Shown here in pieces: positions 43,714 to 52,932 of a stretch of 64,000 nt of DNA. This DNA comes from Roseicyclus mahoneyensis (lineage in GTDB: Bacteria; Pseudomonadota; Alphaproteobacteria; Rhodobacterales; Rhodobacteraceae). Position numbers and translations under genes: made by a program. Within the stretch, counting starts at the first letter, position 1, and every line of letters starts with the position of its first letter. The notes beneath the pieces are model-generated. The model ran no database searches and was not told the DNA's origin. It was given only the letters and a program-made list of their open reading frames with translations. The DNA lies in the NCBI RefSeq assembly GCF_003148775.1, contig NZ_QGGW01000001.1, positions 310,001-374,000 on the forward strand, in the 5' to 3' direction.

Positions 43714-45576
43714 TCACACCCCCTGCCGTTGCTTGGCGCGGCTTGCCTCGATCTCGGCATGCTTCTCGCGGACGCTCGCACTGTCCGAGACCTGCGCCGT
43801 GCCGACCTCCCACCATGTATGGCCTTGGGTGGTCCAGCCCTCGTAGGGGTCGACCTGCATGACGATCACGGTGGTCTTGTCCGACGCTTTTGCCGCCTGG
43901 AACGCTGCGCCCAGTTCCGCGGGGTTGGCGACCGTGAGCGCCTCTGCCCCCATCGACCTTGCATGCGCCTCGAAATCGACGGCGAAGGGCTCGGGCACGG
44001 TGGGACAATCTTTTATAAGATTGTTGAAACTCTCCTGCCCGGTGTTGTTCTGCAGCTTGTTGATGACCGCGAACCCGCCATTGTCGAGCACCAGCACGAT
44101 CAGTTTTTTCTGCGTAAGAACAGAGGAATAGATATCGGAGTTCATCAAGAGGTATGAGCCATCGCCGACAAAGACGATGGTATCGCGGTCGGGCTCCGCC
44201 TCCGATTGCGCGATCCGCGCGCCCCAGCCGCCCGCGATCTCGTAGCCCATGCACGAAAAGCCGAACTCGACGTCGACCGTTCCGACATCAAGTGTGCGCC
44301 AGTTGGCCGTCACCTCCGCCGGCAGACCACCCGCCGCGGTCACGATCCGGTCGCGCTTGTCGCACAGCGCGTTCACAACGCCGATGGCCTGCGCATAGGA
44401 ATTGGGGCGGTTGCCATGCGCCACGTTGCCCGCGACGTAGGCATCCCACGTCCGCCGCTCTGCTTGCGCGGCGGCTGTCCAGTCGGTGGGGGCCTTGTAG
44501 CCCTCCAGCGCCGCCCCCAAGGCCCCAAGCGCCAGTTTCGCGTCCCCGACCACCGGCAGCGACATATGCTTGATCGCGTCATGCCGGCCCACGTTGACGC
44601 TGATCAGGCGCGCATCCTTGGCGAATGCCGTCCATGACCCGGTGGTGAAATCCTGCAACCGCGTGCCGATGGCCACGATCACATCGGCCCGTTCCGCGAT
44701 GGCGTTCGCACTGTCCGATCCGGTCACGCCGATCGGCCCGATGTTGAGCGGATGGGTGGCGAGCATGTTGGCACGGCCCGCGATGGTCTCGACGACGGGG
44801 ATGCCATGCGACTCGGCGAAAGCGGTCAGCTCCGCCACCGCGCCGGAATATTGCACGCCGCCGCCCGCGATGATCATGGGCCGTTTCGCGCCCAGCAATG
44901 CCGCCGCCGCATCGGCAATCTCTGCCGCATCGGGCGCTTGCCGCCTTATCCGATGCACGCGGCGGACAAAGAATTCCACCGGGTAGTCATAGGCCCAGCC
45001 TTGCACATCTTGCGGCAGCGCGAGGAACGCCGGGCCGCAGTCGGCGGGGTCGAGCATCGTGGCAAGTGCCGCGGGCAGGGTCTGGATGACCTGCGCGGGG
45101 TGGGTGATGCGATCCCAGTAGCGGGTCACGGCTTTGAAGGCGTCGTTCAGTCCCAGCGCGGGGTTCCCGAAATGCTCAAGCTGTTGCAGCACCGGGTCGG
45201 GCAGGCGGGTCAGGAAGGTGTCGCCGCACAGCATCAGCATGGGCAGGCGATTGGCATGGGCCAGCGCTGCGGCCGTCAGCAGATTGGCGGTGCCCGGCCC
45301 GGCGGAGGCGGTGCAGAACATGAACCTGCGGCGCAGGTGGTATTTGGCATAGGCCGCGGCGGCAAAACCCATGCTCTGTTCGTTCTGCCCGCGATAGAGC
45401 GGCAGCGCGTCCTGCACGGGGTAAAGCGCCTCGCCCAGACAGGGTACGTTGCCATGGCCGAAAATGCCGAAACCGCCGCCGCAGATGCGCGTCTCGACCC
45501 CGTCCACCTCGATGAACTGGTTGAGCAGATAGCGCACGATGGCTTGCGCCACGGTCAGGCGGATGGTGGTTGTCAT
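43714..45576 (-). CDS. iolD: Trihydroxycyclohexane-1,2-dione hydrolase (ThDP-dependent)
   Basis: IolD opens the cyclohexane-dione ring made from inosose. The 620-residue protein belongs to the thiamine diphosphate family: N-terminal Pyr domain with the catalytic glutamate region, ENQSMGFAAAAYAK-like segment near residue 66 (NEQSMGF), central Rossmann domain, and the PP-domain GDGSYLLMNSDIYS motif near 470 with Mg-binding GDG-N. First gene of the minus-strand inositol operon; a LacI palindrome lies 61-76 bases upstream of its ATG. Confidence 0.94.
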   Translation of the reverse strand: MTTTIRLTVAQAIVRYLLNQFIEVDGVETRICGGGFGIFGHGNVPCLGEALYPVQDALPLYRGQNEQSMGFAAAAYAKYHLRRRFMFCTASAGPGTANLLTAAALAHANRLPMLMLCGDTFLTRLPDPVLQQLEHFGNPALGLNDAFKAVTRYWDRITHPAQVIQTLPAALATMLDPADCGPAFLALPQDVQGWAYDYPVEFFVRRVHRIRRQAPDAAEIADAAAALLGAKRPMIIAGGGVQYSGAVAELTAFAESHGIPVVETIAGRANMLATHPLNIGPIGVTGSDSANAIAERADVIVAIGTRLQDFTTGSWTAFAKDARLISVNVGRHDAIKHMSLPVVGDAKLALGALGAALEGYKAPTDWTAAAQAERRTWDAYVAGNVAHGNRPNSYAQAIGVVNALCDKRDRIVTAAGGLPAEVTANWRTLDVGTVDVEFGFSCMGYEIAGGWGARIAQSEAEPDRDTIVFVGDGSYLLMNSDIYSSVLTQKKLIVLVLDNGGFAVINKLQNNTGQESFNNLIKDCPTVPEPFAVDFEAHARSMGAEALTVANPAELGAAFQAAKASDKTTVIVMQVDPYEGWTTQGHTWWEVGTAQVSDSASVREKHAEIEASRAKQRQGV

Positions 45577-45636
45577 GCGCGTCCCCTCTCGCGGCGGCTA
45601 GGCCGTTGCAAGCCCCTGCGACTCAGGATACGAATT

Positions 45637-45652
45637 TTGCAACCGGTTGCAA
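45637..45652. promoter_or_regulatory. LacI-type operator TTGCAACCGGTTGCAA (iolD / dehydrogenase promoter)
   Basis: A perfect 16-bp palindrome in the 102-base divergent promoter between iolD and the plus-strand dehydrogenase-iolE set. The same 16 bases recur in the core of the palindrome at 49910-49929 beside the lacI gene. CCGG-centred palindromes are classic LacI-family sites. Confidence 0.8.
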
Positions 45653-45678
45653 CCGGGTCGTGAGGGAAGGGGCGCGTC

Positions 45679-46782
45679 ATGGCAGAGATCGGTATCGGCC
45701 TTATCGGCGGCGGCTACATGGGCAAGGCGCATGCCGTGGCCTATAGCGCTGTCGGCGCCGTCTTCGACACGCCCCTGCGCCCGCGCCTCGAGATGATCGC
45801 GGCGGGCAGCCCGGCCTCGGCCGAACGTTACCGCGCCGCCTACGGCTTTGCCCGCGCAGCGGACCATTGGCGCGACCTTGTGGCCGATCCGAAGGTCGAA
45901 GCCGTGGTGATCGCATCACCGCAGACCACGCATCGCGCGATTGCCGAGGCGGCTTTTGCTGCCGGAAAACCGGTCTTTTGCGAAAAGCCGCTGGGCGCCT
46001 CGCTTGCCGACGCGCAGGCGATGGTGGCGGCCGCCGAAGCGTCGGGTCAGCCCAACATGATCGGGTTCAACTACGTCCGCACGCCTGCCACCCAGTTCGT
46101 GCGCCAATTGCTGGCCGAGGGTGCCATCGGCGATGTGACGTGGTTCCGGGGCGAGCATACCGAGGATTTTCTGGCCGATCCCGACACGCCCGCCAACTGG
46201 CGCTGCTTTGGCCGGGCCGCGGGCTGCATGGGCGATCTCGCGCCCCACATGGTCAATTGTGCGCTGGCCTTGATGGGCCCAATCGCGGAGCTTTCGGCGC
46301 GTGTCGAGACGGTGCATGCCACGCGCGGCGGCGTTGCGGTCGACAATGACGACCACGGACAGATGATGCTGCGCTTCGCATCCGGCGTCATGGGGCATCT
46401 TTATTTCAGCCGCGTCGCCACGGGCCGAAAGATGGGCTATGCCTATGAAATCCATGGCACAAAGGGTGCGGTCCGCTTCGATCAGGAAGATCAGAACGCG
46501 GTGCACCTTTACCGTGCCGAGGGGCCAGAGGCGACGCGGGGGTTCACCAAGATCCTCACCGGCCCCGCACATCCAGACTATCTGCCGTTCTGTCAGGGTC
46601 CGGGGCATGGCACCGGCTACCAAGACCAGATCATCATCGAGGCGCGCGATTTCCTTCGCGCGATCCACACCGGTCAACCCGTCTGGCCCACCTTCCGCGA
46701 AGGTCTGGCCACGGCCCGCGTCATCGACACCGCTTTCGCCTCGGCCGCCGACGGCCGCTGGCATCCCGTTCCCCAAATCTAA
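45679..46782 (+). CDS. Gfo/Idh/MocA-family inositol-type dehydrogenase
   Basis: A 367-residue sugar/inositol dehydrogenase: GLIGGGYMGKAHA near residue 6, FCEKPLGA near 99, NYVRTP near 128 and GDLAPHMVNCALAL near 178. The GGYMGKAH form and FNYVRTP segment differ from IolG, so it likely acts on another inositol stereoisomer or on a keto-inositol. It is divergent from iolD across the LacI operator and precedes iolE by 15 bases. Confidence 0.85.
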   Translation: MAEIGIGLIGGGYMGKAHAVAYSAVGAVFDTPLRPRLEMIAAGSPASAERYRAAYGFARAADHWRDLVADPKVEAVVIASPQTTHRAIAEAAFAAGKPVFCEKPLGASLADAQAMVAAAEASGQPNMIGFNYVRTPATQFVRQLLAEGAIGDVTWFRGEHTEDFLADPDTPANWRCFGRAAGCMGDLAPHMVNCALALMGPIAELSARVETVHATRGGVAVDNDDHGQMMLRFASGVMGHLYFSRVATGRKMGYAYEIHGTKGAVRFDQEDQNAVHLYRAEGPEATRGFTKILTGPAHPDYLPFCQGPGHGTGYQDQIIIEARDFLRAIHTGQPVWPTFREGLATARVIDTAFASAADGRWHPVPQI

Positions 46783-46797
46783 AAGGGCAATCTTTCC

Positions 46798-47688
46798 ATG
46801 ACCATCCGTATCGGCAATGCGCCCTGTTCCTGGGGTGTGGAGTTTGCCAGCGACCCGCGCAATCCGCCGTGGCGGTCGGTGCTGAAAGATTGCGCCGACG
46901 CGGGCTATACCGGGATCGAGCTTGGCCCCGTGGGCTTCATGCCCGAGGACCCCGTGGTGCTGGCCGAGGCGCTGGATGAGCACAAGCTGGAGCTGATCGG
47001 CGGCGTGGTGTTTCGTGCCTTTCACGATCCGGATCAATGGGATGACGTGCTGGACGGGGCCGTGCGCACCTGCAAGGCGCTGGTGGCTCATGGCGCACGG
47101 CACCTTGTGCTGATCGACAGCATTTCGCCCCGACGCGCGCCGACCGCGGGCCGCGCGGATGCGGCCGAGCAGATGGACATTGCAGAATGGGCGGCCTTCC
47201 GCGACCGCATCGCCCATGTCGCCCGCATGGGGGCGGAGGAATACGGCCTGACCGTCGGCATCCATGCCCATGCGGCGGGCTTCATCGACTTCGAGCCGGA
47301 GCTGGAGCGGCTGCTGGACAAGGTGCCCGAGGATATCTTGAAAATCTGTTTCGACACCGGCCATCATTCCTATGCGGGGTTTGACCCCGTGGCCTTCATG
47401 CGCCGTCATATAGGCCGCATTTCCTACATGCATTTCAAGGATATCGATCCCGTCGTTAAAGCTGACGCAATAGCGAAGGGCACCGGGTTCTATGATGCCT
47501 GCGGGCAAGGGATCTTCTGCAATCTTGGCCGCGGCGATGTCGATTTCCCCGCAGTGCGGCAGATCTTGCTGGATGCAGGCTTCGAGGGCTGGTGCACGGT
47601 CGAACAGGATTGCGACCCGACGCTGGATGTCTCGCCCGTCGATGATGCCCGGGCCAACCGGGAATACCTGCAAAGAATTGGGTTCTGA
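46798..47688 (+). CDS. iolE: myo-Inosose-2 dehydratase
   Basis: IolE removes water from scyllo-inosose to give the diketone used by IolD. Xylose-isomerase-like TIM barrel of 296 residues: GNAPCSWGVEF near residue 6, GYTGIELGPVGFMP near 37, GIHAHAAGFI near 153, CFDTGHHSYAG near 183 and HFKDIDP near 205 carrying metal ligands. Preceded by AAAAGGG. It lies between two dehydrogenases. Confidence 0.94.
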   Translation: MTIRIGNAPCSWGVEFASDPRNPPWRSVLKDCADAGYTGIELGPVGFMPEDPVVLAEALDEHKLELIGGVVFRAFHDPDQWDDVLDGAVRTCKALVAHGARHLVLIDSISPRRAPTAGRADAAEQMDIAEWAAFRDRIAHVARMGAEEYGLTVGIHAHAAGFIDFEPELERLLDKVPEDILKICFDTGHHSYAGFDPVAFMRRHIGRISYMHFKDIDPVVKADAIAKGTGFYDACGQGIFCNLGRGDVDFPAVRQILLDAGFEGWCTVEQDCDPTLDVSPVDDARANREYLQRIGF

Positions 47689-47700
47689 AGGGGTTATGAG

Positions 47701-48831
47701 ATGAAGCTCAACTGGGGCATGATCGGCGGCGGCGAGGGGTCCCAGATCGGGCCGGCACATCGCCTCGGCGCTTTGGCGGATGGGAATTTCTCCCTTGTGG
47801 CCGGAGCGTTGGACGCCGACGCTAAGAAAGGTCGCGCCTATGCGCAGCGACTGGGTGTGGCGCCCGACCGTGCCTATGGCGATTGGCGAGAGATGTTGGC
47901 AGCGGAACGTGACCGCGAGGATCGGCTCGACCTCGTGACGGTGGCCACGCCCAACTCGACACATTTCGAGATCACCAAGGCCTTTCTCGAGGCCGGGTTC
48001 CACGTCCTGTGTGAAAAGCCCATGACCATGACGGTCGAAGAGGGTGAAGAGATCGTGCGCGTGTCCCGCGCCTCAAACCGTATCTGTGCGGTGAACTACT
48101 GCTATTCCGCCTATCCCATGGTGCGCGAGATGCGGCACATGGTGGCCACGGGGCAGGTCGGCAAGGTGCGCCTTGTCGTCACGAATTTCAGCCACGGCCA
48201 CCATGGCAACGCGGAAGATGCCGACAACCCGCGCGTGCGCTGGCGCTATGATCCGGCGATGGCGGGCGTGTCGGGCCAGTTCGCCGATTGTGGCATCCAT
48301 GCCTTGCACATGGCCAGTTTTGTCGTGGGCGATCAGGTGGATAGGGTCTCGGCCGATTTCGCCTCCACCATCCCCTCGCGCATGCTGGAAGATGACGCGA
48401 TGGTCAATTTCCGCATGACCGGCGGCACGGTCGGGCGGCTCTGGACATCGTCCGTCGCCATCGGGCGCCAGCACGGGTTCGACATCCAGATCTTTGGCGA
48501 AACCGGGGGGATGCGGTGGGCGTCAGAGCAGCCCAATCAGGTCTTCTACACCCCTGTCGGCGAGCGCACGCAGATCATGGAAAAGGGCGAAAGCGGCCTG
48601 AGCGACGAGGCCGCGCGCCTGTCGCGCGTCGCCATCGCGCACCCGGAGGGGTTTCCGCTGGCGGTCGCCAACATCTACGTCGATCTGGCCGCCGCGATCC
48701 GGGGCGAGCTGCGTGACGGTCTGCCCTTGGCCGAAGATGGGCTGCGGTCCATGGCCGCCGTCCATGCCGCCGTCGCCTCGGCCAAGGCCGATGGCGCCTG
48801 GGTCGATGCACGGCCACCGATGTTCCGCTGA
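47701..48831 (+). CDS. Gfo/Idh/MocA-family inositol-type dehydrogenase (larger form)
   Basis: A 376-residue oxidoreductase: MIGGGEGSQIGPAHR near residue 8, CEKPMTMTVEEGE near 105, NYCYSAYPMVREM near 132 and DCGIHALHMASFV near 200. The SQIGPAHR opening marks a distinct subfamily common in inositol and sugar-amine clusters. Likely interconverts inositol stereoisomers or their ketones together with the other two dehydrogenases. It converges on the lacI gene, five bases apart. Confidence 0.85.
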   Translation: MKLNWGMIGGGEGSQIGPAHRLGALADGNFSLVAGALDADAKKGRAYAQRLGVAPDRAYGDWREMLAAERDREDRLDLVTVATPNSTHFEITKAFLEAGFHVLCEKPMTMTVEEGEEIVRVSRASNRICAVNYCYSAYPMVREMRHMVATGQVGKVRLVVTNFSHGHHGNAEDADNPRVRWRYDPAMAGVSGQFADCGIHALHMASFVVGDQVDRVSADFASTIPSRMLEDDAMVNFRMTGGTVGRLWTSSVAIGRQHGFDIQIFGETGGMRWASEQPNQVFYTPVGERTQIMEKGESGLSDEAARLSRVAIAHPEGFPLAVANIYVDLAAAIRGELRDGLPLAEDGLRSMAAVHAAVASAKADGAWVDARPPMFR

Positions 48832-48836
48832 CGGCG

Positions 48837-49835
48837 TCAGGCGACGGGGCGCAACGTGCCCCGTTCGATCACCTTACAGGGAAAAAGCCGGGTTTCGGGG
48901 TGGCGGTCGGGGTCTTCGATCGTGGCCACCACAAGGTCGATCGAGGCGCCGATGATCTCGGCCACCGGCTGTCGAATCGTGGTCAGGTCGATGTTCTGCC
49001 ACGCTGCCATCTTCATGTCGTTCAGCCCGATGATCCCGATATCCTCGGGGCAGCGCTGGCCGGCCTCGGCGATCGCAGACAGCGCGCCGATCGACAGCAC
49101 GTCATCGCCGCAGAAATAGGCCTGCGCGGGGTCCGACATCAGGCATTTCGTCATCTCCACCCGGCCCGCGTCGAAGGAATAGGCGGTGGCATAGCTGACA
49201 CTGACCGCGACGCCGGAGTGTTCGGACAGGCGGCCCAGAAAGCCCCTGGCACGGTCCTGGGTCGAGGTCGCCCCCTCCGGTCCGCCGAGAAAGGCCACGC
49301 GCGTATAGCCCCGCGCGATCAACGCCTCGGCGGCCATGCGCCCGCAGGCGATGTTGTCGATGCCGACGACATGGACATGCGGGCTTGTGGTGTAGCGGCC
49401 GAAGGAATGAACGACCGGCAGGCCTGCGTCGCGGAACGCCTCGGCAAAGCTGGGCGGCAGGGTGGAGGAGGCGACGATCACCCCGTCGACCGAGTATTGC
49501 CGCAGCATGCGCAGCGAATTGGCGGGATCGGTCTCATGGCTCAGGTTCACCAGAAGCGGGCGCAGGCCCCGGTCTTGCAACCCGCGGGTGAACAGGTCGA
49601 AGACCTCTAGAAACAGCGGGTTGTGAAAGTTGTTCGAGATCAGCCCGATCAGTTTGGTCCGCCCCGTGGTCAGCGAGGATGCCAGCGCGTTGGGGCTATA
49701 GCCCAGATCGCGGGCGGCTTTTTCCACCTTGGCCCGCGTCTTGGCGGACACCGACGCGCCTTCGGTAAAGGCGCGCGAGACCGCCGAGCGCGAGACGCCC
49801 GCCCGTTCAGCCACATCCTTGAGGGTCACCGCCAT
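48837..49835 (-). CDS. LacI-family transcriptional regulator of the inositol genes
   Basis: A 332-residue repressor: helix-turn-helix VTLKDVAERAGVSRSAVSRAF at the N-terminus, hinge SPNALASSLTTGRT near residue 55, then a periplasmic-binding-protein-like sensor domain with FNNPLF-type segment (SNNFHNPLF) near 72 and FCGDDVLSIGAL near 245. Start ATG 49835 chosen at the HTH; a longer frame upstream has no support. Likely binds TTGCAACCGGTTGCAA sites at 45637 and 49910 and is released by an inositol compound. Confidence 0.9.
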   Translation of the reverse strand: MAVTLKDVAERAGVSRSAVSRAFTEGASVSAKTRAKVEKAARDLGYSPNALASSLTTGRTKLIGLISNNFHNPLFLEVFDLFTRGLQDRGLRPLLVNLSHETDPANSLRMLRQYSVDGVIVASSTLPPSFAEAFRDAGLPVVHSFGRYTTSPHVHVVGIDNIACGRMAAEALIARGYTRVAFLGGPEGATSTQDRARGFLGRLSEHSGVAVSVSYATAYSFDAGRVEMTKCLMSDPAQAYFCGDDVLSIGALSAIAEAGQRCPEDIGIIGLNDMKMAAWQNIDLTTIRQPVAEIIGASIDLVVATIEDPDRHPETRLFPCKVIERGTLRPVA

Positions 49836-49909
49836 CTGCACCGTCCGTCTGCCCCGCTTCCTGTTTATACACGCGCCGCCTGTGGGCAAGTCTTCCCGAT
49901 GGCAGCCAC

Positions 49910-49929
49910 TTTTGCAACCGGTTGCAAAA
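49910..49929. promoter_or_regulatory. LacI-type operator, 20-bp perfect palindrome (lacI / ABC importer promoter)
   Basis: TTTTGCAACCGGTTGCAAAA, perfectly symmetric, in the gap between lacI (-) and the binding-protein gene (+). Contains the full 16-bp core of the site at 45637-45652, so the regulator probably controls itself, the importer and both iol operons. Confidence 0.85.
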
Positions 49930-50011
49930 CGCCCGATTCGCGGCTAGGGTGACGCAAGGGCGAGGCGGGAGAGGACCCGGCAAGACCCCGAAAACCGTTT
50001 GGGAGGACACA

Positions 50012-50953
50012 ATGAACACATTCTTCAAGACGATGGCGGTCACCGCCGTCGCCGCCACGGCGCTTGTCGGTGCGGCGCAGGCCGAGGGCGAGCGTTACGT
50101 GCTGGTCAGCCATGCGCCCGACAGCGACAGCTGGTGGAACACGATCAAGAACGGCCTTGCGCTTGCGGGCGAGCAGATGGGCGTGACGGTGGAATACCGC
50201 AACCCGCCCACCGGCGATCTGGCCGATATGGCGCGCATCATCGAACAGGCGGCCGCCAGCAACCCAGACGGCATCATCACCACGCTGGCCGATCCCGATG
50301 TCCTGTCCGGCCCGATCCGGGCCGCGGTCGATGCGGGCATCGACGTCATCATCATCAACTCGGGCACGCCCGATCAGGCGCGCGAGGTCGGCGCGCTGAT
50401 GTATGTGGGCCAGCCGGAATATGACGCGGGCTTCGCCGCTGGTCTGCGCGCCGCCGGTGACGGCGTGGGCAGCTTCTTGTGCGTGAACCACTACATCTCC
50501 AGCCCGTCTTCGACCGAGCGGTGCCAGGGCTTTGCCGATGGTCTGGGCGTCGATCTGGGCAACCAGATGATCGACAGCGGACAGGACCCGGCGGAAATCC
50601 AGAACCGCGTGATGGCCTACCTGAACGCCAACCCCGACACCGATGCCGTGCTGACGCTGGGCCCGACCAGCGCCGACCCGACGATCCTGGCGCTGGATCA
50701 GATGGGTCTTTCGGGCGACATCTATTTCGGCACCTTCGATCTGGGCGAGAACATCGTGCAGGGCATCCGCGATGGCGTCATCGCATGGGGCATCGACCAG
50801 CAGCCCTACCTGCAGGCCTATCTGCCGGTCATCGTGCTGACCAACTATCACCGTTTCGGCGTGCTGCCGGGCAACAACATCAACTCCGGCCCCGGTTTCG
50901 TCACTGCCGACGGTCTGGAAATGGTGGAGCAGTTCGCGGGCGAATACCGCTGA
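50012..50953 (+). CDS. Sugar/inositol ABC transporter substrate-binding protein (RbsB-like)
   Basis: Type I periplasmic binding protein of 313 residues, signal cleaved near AAQAEG. Features of the family: SWWNTIKNGLALAGEQMGV near residue 40, ADPDVLSGPIRAAVDAGI near 92 and INSGTPD near 118. Two cysteines (SFLCVNHY and ERCQGF) probably form a disulfide. ATG 50012 follows GGGAGGA. Located in the inositol regulon, the likely cargo is myo-inositol or another cyclitol. A hairpin follows the stop. Confidence 0.9.
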   Translation: MNTFFKTMAVTAVAATALVGAAQAEGERYVLVSHAPDSDSWWNTIKNGLALAGEQMGVTVEYRNPPTGDLADMARIIEQAAASNPDGIITTLADPDVLSGPIRAAVDAGIDVIIINSGTPDQAREVGALMYVGQPEYDAGFAAGLRAAGDGVGSFLCVNHYISSPSSTERCQGFADGLGVDLGNQMIDSGQDPAEIQNRVMAYLNANPDTDAVLTLGPTSADPTILALDQMGLSGDIYFGTFDLGENIVQGIRDGVIAWGIDQQPYLQAYLPVIVLTNYHRFGVLPGNNINSGPGFVTADGLEMVEQFAGEYR

Positions 50954-50965
50954 ACATGTGATCTT

Positions 50966-50993
50966 GGGCGGGGGCCGCGCGCGGTGCCCGCCC
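50966..50993 (+). terminator. Hairpin between binding-protein and permease genes
   Basis: GGGCGGG (50966-50972) pairs with CCCGCCC (50987-50993), enclosing a second self-complementary CCGCGCGCGG (50975-50984); TTTG follows. Likely an attenuator keeping binding-protein mRNA in excess. Confidence 0.6.
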
Positions 50994-51022
50994 TTTGTGT
51001 CTCTGCCGGGGAGGGGTGAGCG

Positions 51023-52138
51023 ATGTCGGACGCGAACGCGGGTCTGGACGAACGGATCAAGGAAACATCGAGACTGAGAAAAGCGATGATCCGGCCCGAG
51101 TTGGGGGCCATCGTCGGCACGCTGGCGGTTTTCGCCTTCTTCATCGTCTTTGCGGGCGACAGCGGGATGTTCAACGCCCAAGGCATCCTGAACTGGTCGA
51201 CCGTTTCGGCGCAGTTCATGATCATCGCGGTCGGCGCCTGCATGCTGATGATCGCGGGCGAATTCGACCTGTCGGTCGGGTCGATGATCGGGTTTGCGGG
51301 CATGTCCATCGCCATCATGGCGGTGACGCTGGGTTGGCCGGTCTGGATCGCGATTTTGCTGACCTTTGCGTTGTGCATCGCGGTGGGTGCCGTCAACGGC
51401 TGGATCGTGGTGCGCACGGGCCTGCCCAGTTTCATCGTGACGCTGGCTTTCCTGTTCATCTTGCGCGGCTTCACCATCTTTTTCCCGCAACTGATCGAGC
51501 GCCAGACCATCATCGGCGGTATCGACCGCGCGGCCGAGGGCGATTGGTTGGCCCCGGTCTTTGGCGGCAAGATCCTGGGTTTCTTTTTCGAGTGGCTGGC
51601 CAGTATCGGCGCGATCGACGTGTTCACGCGCGGCACCCGGGCGGGCGAGCCCATCGTCAACGGCATCCCGATGCTGATCGTCTGGGCGTTGGCCCTTGTC
51701 GTGGTCGCCCATATCATCCTGACGCGCACGCAATTTGGCAACTGGGTCTTTGCCGCCGGCGGCGATGCGCAAGCCGCGCGCTATGTCGGCGTGCCGGTGA
51801 ACCGGGTGAAGATCTTGATGTTCATGTTCACGGCCTTTTGCGCCTGCGTCTTTGCGACCTGTCAGGTGATGGAATTCGGATCGGCGGGCGCGGATCGGGG
51901 TCTGCTCAAGGAATTCGAGGCGATCATCGCGGTGGTGATCGGGGGGGCGCTGCTGACGGGGGGCTATGGCTCGGTTATCGGGGCAGCACTTGGCGCGCTG
52001 ATCTTTGGCGTGGTGCAGCAAGGCTTGTTCTTTGCGGGGGTCGAATCGAGCCTCTTCCGGGTGTTTTTGGGTGTCATCTTGCTGCTGGCGGTGATCTTGA
52101 ACACCTACATCCGCCGCATCATCACGGGGGAACGCTGA
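51023..52138 (+). CDS. Sugar/inositol ABC transporter permease (RbsC-like)
   Basis: A 371-residue permease with about ten hydrophobic segments. The family signature [20 protein letters not shown] near residue 75 and [20 protein letters not shown] near 247 identify the BPD_transp_2 (RbsC/XylH) type. Preceded by GGGGAGGGG and followed by the ATPase with a 1-base overlap (TGATG). Confidence 0.92.
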   Translation: MSDANAGLDERIKETSRLRKAMIRPELGAIVGTLAVFAFFIVFAGDSGMFNAQGILNWSTVSAQFMIIAVGACMLMIAGEFDLSVGSMIGFAGMSIAIMAVTLGWPVWIAILLTFALCIAVGAVNGWIVVRTGLPSFIVTLAFLFILRGFTIFFPQLIERQTIIGGIDRAAEGDWLAPVFGGKILGFFFEWLASIGAIDVFTRGTRAGEPIVNGIPMLIVWALALVVVAHIILTRTQFGNWVFAAGGDAQAARYVGVPVNRVKILMFMFTAFCACVFATCQVMEFGSAGADRGLLKEFEAIIAVVIGGALLTGGYGSVIGAALGALIFGVVQQGLFFAGVESSLFRVFLGVILLLAVILNTYIRRIITGER

Positions 52139-52929
52139 TGTCATCCTTCGATCACAACCCCATCGTGGAAATGCGCGGCATCGAAAAGCATTTCGGCCCG
52201 GTCATCGCGCTGAACGGGGTCAGTTTCGATGTGCGGCCGGGCGAATGCCACTGCCTGTTGGGTGACAACGGGGCGGGCAAATCGACCTTCATCAAGACCA
52301 TGTCGGGCGTGCACAAACCCACCCGCGGCGAGATCTTGTTCGAAGGCAAGCCGATGTCCTTCGACAGCCCGCGCGATGCGATGGAGGCGGGGATCGCCAC
52401 GGTCTACCAAGACCTTGCGATGATCCCGCTGATGAGCGTGACGCGCAATTTCTGGATGGGGCGTGAGCCCGTGCGCCGGGTGGGCCCGTTCAAGTTCATG
52501 GATTTCAAGCGTGCCAACGAGACGACGATGGAGGAGATGCGCAAGATGGGCATCAATCTGCGTTCGCCCGATCAGGCGGTGGGCACGCTCTCGGGTGGGG
52601 AGCGGCAGACGGTGGCGATTGCGCGCGCGGTCCATTTCGGGGCCAAGGTGCTGATCCTCGACGAGCCGACCAGCGCGCTTGGCGTGCGGCAGACCGCCAA
52701 TGTGCTGTCCACCATCGACAAGGTGCGCAAAAGCGGGATTGGGATCGTCTTCATCACCCATAACGTGCGGCATGCGATGGCTGTGGGCGACCGGTTCACG
52801 GTGCTCAACCGCGGCAAGACGCTGGGCACCGCGCAGCGCGGGCAGATCACGCCCGAGGAGTTGCAGGACCTGATGGCGGGTGGTCAGGAAATGGTCGAGC
52901 TTGAGGGCTCCTTGGGCGGGACGGTCTGA
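52138..52929 (+). CDS. Sugar/inositol ABC transporter ATPase, single-domain
   Basis: ATP-binding subunit of 263 residues: Walker [10 protein letters not shown] near residue 42, signature LSGGERQT near 152, Walker [17 protein letters not shown] near 171 and switch THNVRHAM near 203. The start ATG 52138 overlaps the permease stop. Most ribose-type importers use a double-length ATPase; this one has a single nucleotide-binding domain, so the complex needs two copies. Confidence 0.92.
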   Translation: MSSFDHNPIVEMRGIEKHFGPVIALNGVSFDVRPGECHCLLGDNGAGKSTFIKTMSGVHKPTRGEILFEGKPMSFDSPRDAMEAGIATVYQDLAMIPLMSVTRNFWMGREPVRRVGPFKFMDFKRANETTMEEMRKMGINLRSPDQAVGTLSGGERQTVAIARAVHFGAKVLILDEPTSALGVRQTANVLSTIDKVRKSGIGIVFITHNVRHAMAVGDRFTVLNRGKTLGTAQRGQITPEELQDLMAGGQEMVELEGSLGGTV

Positions 52930-52932
52930 ACG

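Noticed and set aside
49865-52144. A 759-codon minus-strand open frame opposite the inositol importer
   Set aside because: Runs across the binding protein and permease genes in antisense; a GC-bias shadow with no domain.
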